A stretch of DNA of 10,317 nucleotides from contig URCY01000062.1 of assembly GCA_900546415.1 (NCBI GenBank), forward strand, positions 1 to 10,317, given 5' to 3'. The position numbers were made by a program, and so were the translations under genes. The DNA is from an uncultured Eubacteriales bacterium. GTDB taxonomy: Bacteria > Bacillota > Clostridia > Oscillospirales > Oscillospiraceae. Positions 6,724 to 10,317 of this stretch are shown one piece after another. The notes under the pieces were generated by a model. The model had not been told where the DNA came from. It saw only the letters and a program-made list of their open reading frames with translations, and searched no databases. Numbering within the stretch: position 1 is the first letter of the stretch; each line of letters starts with the position of its first letter.

Positions 6724-7255
6724 TAGGAATTTCATTTTTTTGCAAAAATTTTTTTACAAACCGTGTTTTCGACGCTGCATCCGTGCTTCCTGTTACACGC
6801 TGTCGGAATGACGAAAATTTCATGGCCGAACAAATTTCGATGAAAAGCAGGAAAATTCCGGAAAACCCGGCGTCATTCATTATGTAAACCGTCTATTCAG
6901 AGGATGCAAGGCGCACAATCAGCTGGGTCTTGTGCACAAACCTGTGCATACTGTGCAAAACTCCCCGGAATCAGCGGCTTTTGAACAGGCCCGTCCGAGC
7001 CTGGCGGCGCTTGCCGGCTGTATAATATCCATGAATATCCTGCAAATGCACAGTTGAAATAACAGTTACAAAACGGTGATAATTTTTTGTTATGTCAACC
7101 TCCTTCCGGTCGGTTTTTGTCGAAAAAGTTCGAAGCGGCAAAAACGCGGTCGGAAGCATGTTGGCCTTTTACAGGCTATTTCCTCAAAATTTTCCAAAAC
7201 AGCCGTCGAAGTGACGATTTTTTCCAAACGTCCAAAAAAACGCTTGACAGCCTTT
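6724..7255. other. Gene-free divergent region between rpsT and sigG
   Basis: I find no gene here: the frames on both strands are short and have no coding character. The part near rpsT is AT-rich. At 6930-6960 three sites each match the DnaA box TTATNCACA at 8 of 9 positions (6930-6938, 6943-6951, 6952-6960; the first is palindromic). The 7-mer CTGTGCA occurs at 6942, 6951 and 7282, and inverted at 7037. An isolated AAGGAGG on the minus strand (7105-7099) has no ATG or GTG at a usable distance. A TATAAT at 7021-7026 on the plus strand lacks a matching -35. Confidence 0.5.
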
Positions 7256-7283
7256 GCATGAAATTGCCGCATCGGGAAATACT
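7256..7283 (+). promoter_or_regulatory. Putative forespore (SigF/SigG-type) promoter of sigG
   Basis: GGAAATACT (7275-7283) fits the SigF -10 pattern GGNNANANT exactly. GCATG (7256-7260), 14 bases upstream, resembles the GYATA/GNATR -35 recognised by SigF and SigG. It lies about 33 bases before the sigG start, as expected for a gene switched on by SigF in the forespore and then self-sustained. The -35 is imperfect and spacing preference is from memory. Confidence 0.55.
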
Positions 7284-7315
7284 GTGCAGAGAACGGAATT
7301 TACGGAGGAAGCGTT

Positions 7316-8095
7316 ATGCTTGGAAAGGTCGAGATCTGCGGCGTCAACACCGCGCAGCTGAAAACGCTCAGCAACGACGAGATGAACCGTCTGCTTCGGC
7401 AGGCGCAGGCCGGGAACGAGCACGCGCGGCAGCAGCTTATTGAGGGAAATCTGCGCCTCGTGCTCTCAGTGATCCAGAAATTCATGGGGCGCGGCGAGCA
7501 GCCCGACGATCTGTTTCAGGTCGGCTGCGTGGGCTTGCTCAAGGCGATCGCCAACTTCAACACCGGGCTGGACGTCCGCTTCAGCACCTACGGCGTGCCG
7601 ATGATCGAGGGCGAGGTCAAGCGGTATCTGCGCGACTACAGCGCCATTCGCGTCTCGCGGTCGCTGCGTGACACGGCCTACCGCGTGCTGCAATGCAAGG
7701 AAAAGCTGAGCGTGACGCTCGGGCGCGAGCCGACCGTGCAGGAGCTGGCCGACGCGCTGGAGCTGAGCGTGCAGGCCGTCAACGAGGCGATGGACGCCAT
7801 GGCCGCGCCGGTCTCGCTGTATGAGCCGGTCTGGTCGGACGGCGGCGACCCGCTGACGGTCATGGATCAGGTGCGCGACACGCGCAACACCGACGATCGC
7901 TGGCTCGAGCGGCTCGCCCTGCGCGAGGCGATCGGCAAGCTGGGCATAAGGGAGCGGCGCATTCTTGGGATGCGCTTTTTTGACTGCAAAACGCAGACGG
8001 AGGTCGCCTCCGAGGTCGGCATCTCGCAGGCGCAGGTCTCCCGGCTGGAAAAAAGCGCGATCTCATCGCTGCGGAAATCCATTTGTGTCTCCTGA
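7316..8095 (+). CDS. sigG: RNA polymerase sporulation sigma factor SigG
   Basis: SigG directs late gene expression in the forespore after engulfment. The 259-residue protein begins with the SigG signature (KVEICGVN near residues 4-11). It contains region 2 with DDLFQVGCVGLLKAIANF and FSTYGVPMIEGEVKRYLRD, region 3 with IRVSRSLRDTAYRVLQ, and region 4 ending GISQAQVSRLEKSAISSL, the helix-turn-helix for -35 contact. Length and alignment with B. subtilis SigG are close throughout. The ATG at 7316 has GGAGG (7304-7308), 7 bases upstream. In many sporulators sigG follows spoIIGA-sigE; here the upstream neighbour is the divergent rpsT, so sigG is a single-gene unit with its own promoter and terminator. 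Confidence 0.95.
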   Translation: MLGKVEICGVNTAQLKTLSNDEMNRLLRQAQAGNEHARQQLIEGNLRLVLSVIQKFMGRGEQPDDLFQVGCVGLLKAIANFNTGLDVRFSTYGVPMIEGEVKRYLRDYSAIRVSRSLRDTAYRVLQCKEKLSVTLGREPTVQELADALELSVQAVNEAMDAMAAPVSLYEPVWSDGGDPLTVMDQVRDTRNTDDRWLERLALREAIGKLGIRERRILGMRFFDCKTQTEVASEVGISQAQVSRLEKSAISSLRKSICVS

Positions 8096-8217
8096 AGGCT
8101 TCCCGATCGCCTCGTTCCAAATTTTACAAAAGAAAAACAATAATTACGTTTTGCTTACGTTTTTTCGGATTTTATCGGCTTGACCGTAATTTTCATCCGC
8201 AAAATGTTGACGTTTTG

Positions 8218-8270
8218 AAGCCCTTCTCCGGTTCGGCGGACGCTCCGAGCCGGGGAAGGGCTTGCTTTTT
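8218..8270 (+). terminator. Intrinsic terminator of sigG
   Basis: AAGCCCTTCTCCGGTTCGG (8218-8236) pairs with its complement at 8245-8263, 19 pairs including two G-T wobbles, over an 8-base loop. It is followed by G and CTTTTT. It lies 122 bases after the sigG stop; the bases between are AT-rich with no feature I can name. Confidence 0.88.
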
Positions 8271-8290
8271 GTGCGGATTTGCGGTAAAAT
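8262..8290 (+). promoter_or_regulatory. SigA promoter of the SLH/M15 gene
   Basis: TTGCTT (8262-8267), a 17-base spacer and TAAAAT (8285-8290) overlap the end of the sigG terminator. The start near 8297 leaves a leader of about 28 bases before the TTG start codon and excludes upstream in-frame ATG codons (8262, 8289). Confidence 0.65.
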
Positions 8291-8324
8291 GGGTGTGATT
8301 TATGATGAATTGAGGTGCATTTGC

Positions 8325-9782
8325 TTGAAAAAACGTATGCTGTCAGCCCTGCTGTCGCTTGCGCTGCTCATCTGCATGATCCCCGCCGCACGGGCGGACG
8401 ACGGCTTCACCGACGTCGGCGACCACTGGGCCAAGGCTTACATCGATTTTGTGACCGAGCAGGGGCTGTTCAGCGGCGCAACGCCGACGACCTTCGAGCC
8501 GGAGACCACCATGACGCGCGGCATGTTCGTGACGGTTCTGGGACGTCTGGAGCGTGTCGACCGGACGCACTGGACGGATGCCTCCGTTCCCCGCCCCTTC
8601 ACCGACGTGGACGACACGCTGTATTACGCGCCCTATGTGAGCTGGGCGGTCTGCAACGGCATTGTCGACGGCAACTCGCCGACGACCTTCGCCCCGGACG
8701 CGCCGATCACGCGTGAGCAAATGGCCAAGCTGGTTGCCTTCTATGTCGAGCGCATGGGCTATACCCTGCACGATGCCAAGGACACCTCGACGATTCCGGA
8801 GACCTTCGCCGATGCCGACCGCATCTCCGACTACGCCGTCGAATCGGTCGAGACGCTGCGCAGAACCGGCATTCTGAACGGCTCGCAGAACGCGGACGGT
8901 ACCGTGAGCTTCCAGCCGACTCAGACCGCGACGCGCGCGGAATGCGCGGCGGTGTTTTACCGTCTGGCTAACAATGTGACGGCCTCGCTCGTGCGTCCGG
9001 CCGCGCCGACGGCGATGGACTTTGCCAACGAGAGCGTGACTCTTCGCATCCCCCACGACGCATCGCGTCAGCTCGTGCTTGCCTGCGCCCCGCGCGAGGC
9101 CTCGGCCTACCGTCTGGTCTGGAAGAGCAGCAAGCCCGACGTCGCAACGGTCGATCAGAACGGCCTCGTCACGGCCAAGGCCGTCGGCACCACGACGATC
9201 TCGGTCTATTCCTCGAACGGCCTGAGCGCCTCCTGCACCGTGACCTGCGTCAGCACCGATCTGCCCTCGGCCGACGAGACCTACGAGGAGCGCTGCGAGC
9301 GCCTGTTCGGCGAGCGCGTCTCCGACCCGCGCACCTATTACAAATTCCAGGAGAACGCCGAGGCCGATATGGTCAAGGTCACGGTCAAGGTCTGGGATTT
9401 TAACGCCTCCGGCAAGAAGGTCACAAAAGAGCTGAGCTTTATGGCGCACAAGAACCTGAAAAAGGCCTTTGAGGCGATGTTCGACGAGATCTACAACGGC
9501 TCGGAAAATTTTCCGATCTACAGCATCTCCGGCTGGAGCTGGTCGGGGCGCAGCGAGCACAGCTGCGGCACGGCGATCGACATCAACCCCAAGGAGAATT
9601 ACTACTGCGACCCGATGGGCAACCCCCTGTCCGGCGAATACTGGAAGCCCGGCGAGGATCCGTACTCGATCCCGCTCGACGGCGAGGTCGCGACCATCAT
9701 GGCGAAGTACGGCTTCACGCAGGGCGTCAATTGGAGCAGCGGCTTCAAGGATTACATGCATTTCAGCTACTTCGGCACTTAA
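8325..9782 (+). CDS. Secreted SLH-domain / Ig-like / M15 peptidase protein
   Basis: I read a 485-residue surface protein starting at TTG 8325, with GAGGTG (8312-8317) 7 bases upstream. Residues 1-24 form a signal peptide: KKR, a leucine-rich core and an ARA cleavage site. Three SLH domains follow, starting near 28, 92 and 161 (FTDVGDHWA, FTDVDDTLYY, FADADRISDY), which bind pyruvylated secondary cell wall polymer. A bacterial Ig-like group 2 domain spans about 238-308 (VWKSSKPDVATVDQNGLVTA). The C-terminal part, about 340-485, is an M15-type peptidase: SEHSCGTAIDIN gives zinc ligands H412 and D419, and DYMHF gives H479, with D476 in the usual acidic catalytic place. The Asp there recalls the endopeptidase-like M15 branch rather than VanY/VanX, which carry Glu. 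The likely job is trimming or cutting peptidoglycan stem peptides at the wall. A spore link is possible from the neighbour sigG, but the promoter looks like SigA. Confidence 0.88.
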   Translation: MKKRMLSALLSLALLICMIPAARADDGFTDVGDHWAKAYIDFVTEQGLFSGATPTTFEPETTMTRGMFVTVLGRLERVDRTHWTDASVPRPFTDVDDTLYYAPYVSWAVCNGIVDGNSPTTFAPDAPITREQMAKLVAFYVERMGYTLHDAKDTSTIPETFADADRISDYAVESVETLRRTGILNGSQNADGTVSFQPTQTATRAECAAVFYRLANNVTASLVRPAAPTAMDFANESVTLRIPHDASRQLVLACAPREASAYRLVWKSSKPDVATVDQNGLVTAKAVGTTTISVYSSNGLSASCTVTCVSTDLPSADETYEERCERLFGERVSDPRTYYKFQENAEADMVKVTVKVWDFNASGKKVTKELSFMAHKNLKKAFEAMFDEIYNGSENFPIYSISGWSWSGRSEHSCGTAIDINPKENYYCDPMGNPLSGEYWKPGEDPYSIPLDGEVATIMAKYGFTQGVNWSSGFKDYMHFSYFGT

Positions 9783-9807
9783 GGAACCTCTGAAAAATCG
9801 GCGACGG

Positions 9808-9838
9808 CGCTCCGGGGAGACCCGGAGCGTCACTTTTT
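9808..9838 (+). terminator. Intrinsic terminator of the SLH/M15 gene
   Basis: CGCTCCGGG (9808-9816) pairs perfectly with CCCGGAGCG (9821-9829) over a GAGA loop and is followed by TCACTTTTTG. It begins 25 bases after the stop. Confidence 0.85.
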
Positions 9839-9841
9839 GCG

Positions 9842-9864
9842 CGGTGCTGCTCTGCACCGTTTTT
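9842..9864 (+). terminator. Second, tandem terminator
   Basis: CGGTGC (9842-9847) and GCACCG (9854-9859) close a 6-base loop and are followed directly by TTTTT. It stands 3 bases after the T-run of the first terminator, a tandem arrangement that would insulate the element downstream. Confidence 0.7.
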
Positions 9865-9866
9865 CG

Positions 9867-9930
9867 AACGTTTCGTTCCGGAAATCGTTTCGTTTTCAAA
9901 CGTTTCGTTCCGGAAATTGTTCCGTTTCCC
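9867..9930 (+). repeat. 32-bp tandem duplication
   Basis: Two head-to-tail copies (9867-9898, 9899-9930) share AACGTTTCGTTCCGGAAAT exactly and differ at about four positions after that. Each contains the palindrome TTCCGGAA. The second copy merges into the left end of element C. Confidence 0.85.
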
Positions 9931-9931
9931 C

Positions 9932-10283
9932 GCAAAACCCACCAGATTTGTCATTGCGAGGAGGGCGCAATTTTAGCGCCCGACGCGGCAATCTTTAACG
10001 GAACGATTTGCCATCCCGGAACGAGGCACGGCTGAGGCTGCGCAGTGAAATACGATCTTTGATCGTGTGAAAGATGCTGAAGCATGTGAAATGCGGGCTG
10101 ACGCCCGCGTGAAATGGCGCTTCCAAAAAAGCGCCGTGTCGGTGTCCCTGCGGGACAGATCAAAAACTCGGGATTCTGTCGTTTCCTGCTGCCGTGCTTC
10201 GCCACGGGATGCCGTACCTTCGCCTTAAAGATTGCCACGGCCGCTATGCAGCCTCGCAATGACACAAAAATGGTAGGTTTTGC
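9932..10283 (+). mobile_element. MITE-like inverted-repeat element, complete copy C
   Basis: The two ends are inverted copies: GCAAAACC (9932) with GGTTTTGC (10276-10283), TGTCATTGCGAGG (9949-9961) with CCTCGCAATGACA (10252-10264), GCAATCTTTAA with TTAAAGATTGC, and CATCCCGG with CGGGATG. The left arm uses the GGGCGC...GCGCCC version and the right arm the GGCCGC...GCGGCC version, so the arms are diverged. The centre is a hairpin array. About 350 bp, no protein-coding capacity and copies at A and B in this same window fit a non-autonomous interspersed element. No target-site duplication could be recognised. It is also possible that the element is a structured RNA gene or binding platform rather than a transposable unit. 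Confidence 0.7.
10045..10154 (+). repeat. Hairpin array with GTGAAA(T) separators inside element C
   Basis: GTGAAA(T) occurs at 10045, 10067, 10086 and 10109, with a decayed GTGTC at 10136. Between them are ACGATC-TTT-GATCGT, ATGCT-GA-AGCAT, GCGGGC-TGAC-GCCCGC and GGCGCTT...AAGCGCC; TGTCCC-TGC-GGGACA follows the last. Each interval is one hairpin. Spacing is 19-27 bases and uneven, unlike CRISPR. Confidence 0.8.
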
Positions 10284-10302
10284 AATAAAACCTACCATTT
10301 TT
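10266..10302. terminator. Perfect A/T-flanked palindrome at the right end of element C
   Basis: A 16-bp perfect stem (AAAAATGGTAGGTTTT at 10266-10281 with its complement at 10287-10302) encloses a 5-base loop. The T-run on one side and A-run on the other make it a likely bidirectional terminator, possibly serving a convergent gene beyond the window. Its left arm coincides with the outer end of element C. Confidence 0.65.
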
Positions 10303-10317
10303 ATTTCCGAAATGTTT

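Noticed and set aside
6634..6735. N-terminal extension of rpsT to an upstream start
   Set aside because: The extension would overlap the perfect AGGAGG, leader and -10 box; S20 proteins start at MPNIKSA.
6971..7159. Short minus-strand open frame (62 codons) with an internal AAGGAGG
   Set aside because: The ribosome-binding-like site lies inside the frame and has no ATG, GTG or properly spaced TTG after it; no promoter and no recognisable product.
7244..7272. Perfect TTGACA before sigG as a SigA -35
   Set aside because: The sequence 17 bases downstream is CCGCAT, not a -10; the SigF-like motif just after it fits better.
8343..9935. A 530-codon minus-strand open frame opposite the SLH/M15 gene
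   Set aside because: Antisense shadow; the forward frame has signal peptide, SLH, Ig-like and M15 motifs, while this frame has none.
10045..10140. Possible CRISPR array (GTGAAAT repeats with spacers)
   Set aside because: The repeated unit is only 6-7 bases, spacing is uneven (19-27), and every interval is itself a hairpin; no cas genes are nearby.

Overview
The window looks like a GC-rich, spore-forming member of the class Clostridia, most like the gut Oscillospirales. The grounds are a forespore sigma factor (SigG), an S-layer-homology surface protein, strong AGGAGG-type ribosome binding sites and the style of the housekeeping proteins. The assignment is an inference from gene content; no marker phylogeny was possible.

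Layout. Positions 1-505 hold no gene. They carry two copies of a palindromic interspersed element (A at 1-107, cut by the window edge; B at 179-446) and a strong terminator at 450-484. A minus-strand operon then runs leftward from a promoter at about 3888: yifB/comM-like AAA ATPase (2286-3803), thiI (1092-2270), pncC/CinA C-terminal amidase (506-1000). Next, also on the minus strand, comes recG (3943-5976) with its own promoter, then a 300-base repeat-bearing gap, then rpsT (6370-6633) with its own promoter, leader hairpin and terminator. A 530-base gene-free divergent region follows, with a small cluster of DnaA-box-like sites. On the plus strand are sigG (7316-8095), with a forespore-type promoter, and a secreted three-SLH / Ig-like / M15 peptidase protein (8325-9782, TTG start). 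The right end (9783-10317) is gene-free: two terminators, a 32-bp tandem duplication and one complete copy (C) of the interspersed element.

The minus-strand genes are mostly nucleic-acid and cofactor housekeeping: fork rescue by RecG, a YifB/ComM helicase, tRNA thiolation by ThiI and NMN deamidation by PncC. The plus-strand genes concern sporulation and the cell envelope. There is no phage, defence system or CRISPR array.

The least explained part is the A/B/C element family. The full copy C is a MITE-like inverted repeat of about 350 bp. Its centre is a series of short perfect hairpins separated by GTGAAA(T). Copy B carries matching hairpins whose stems differ in sequence but remain paired, which suggests selection on structure.
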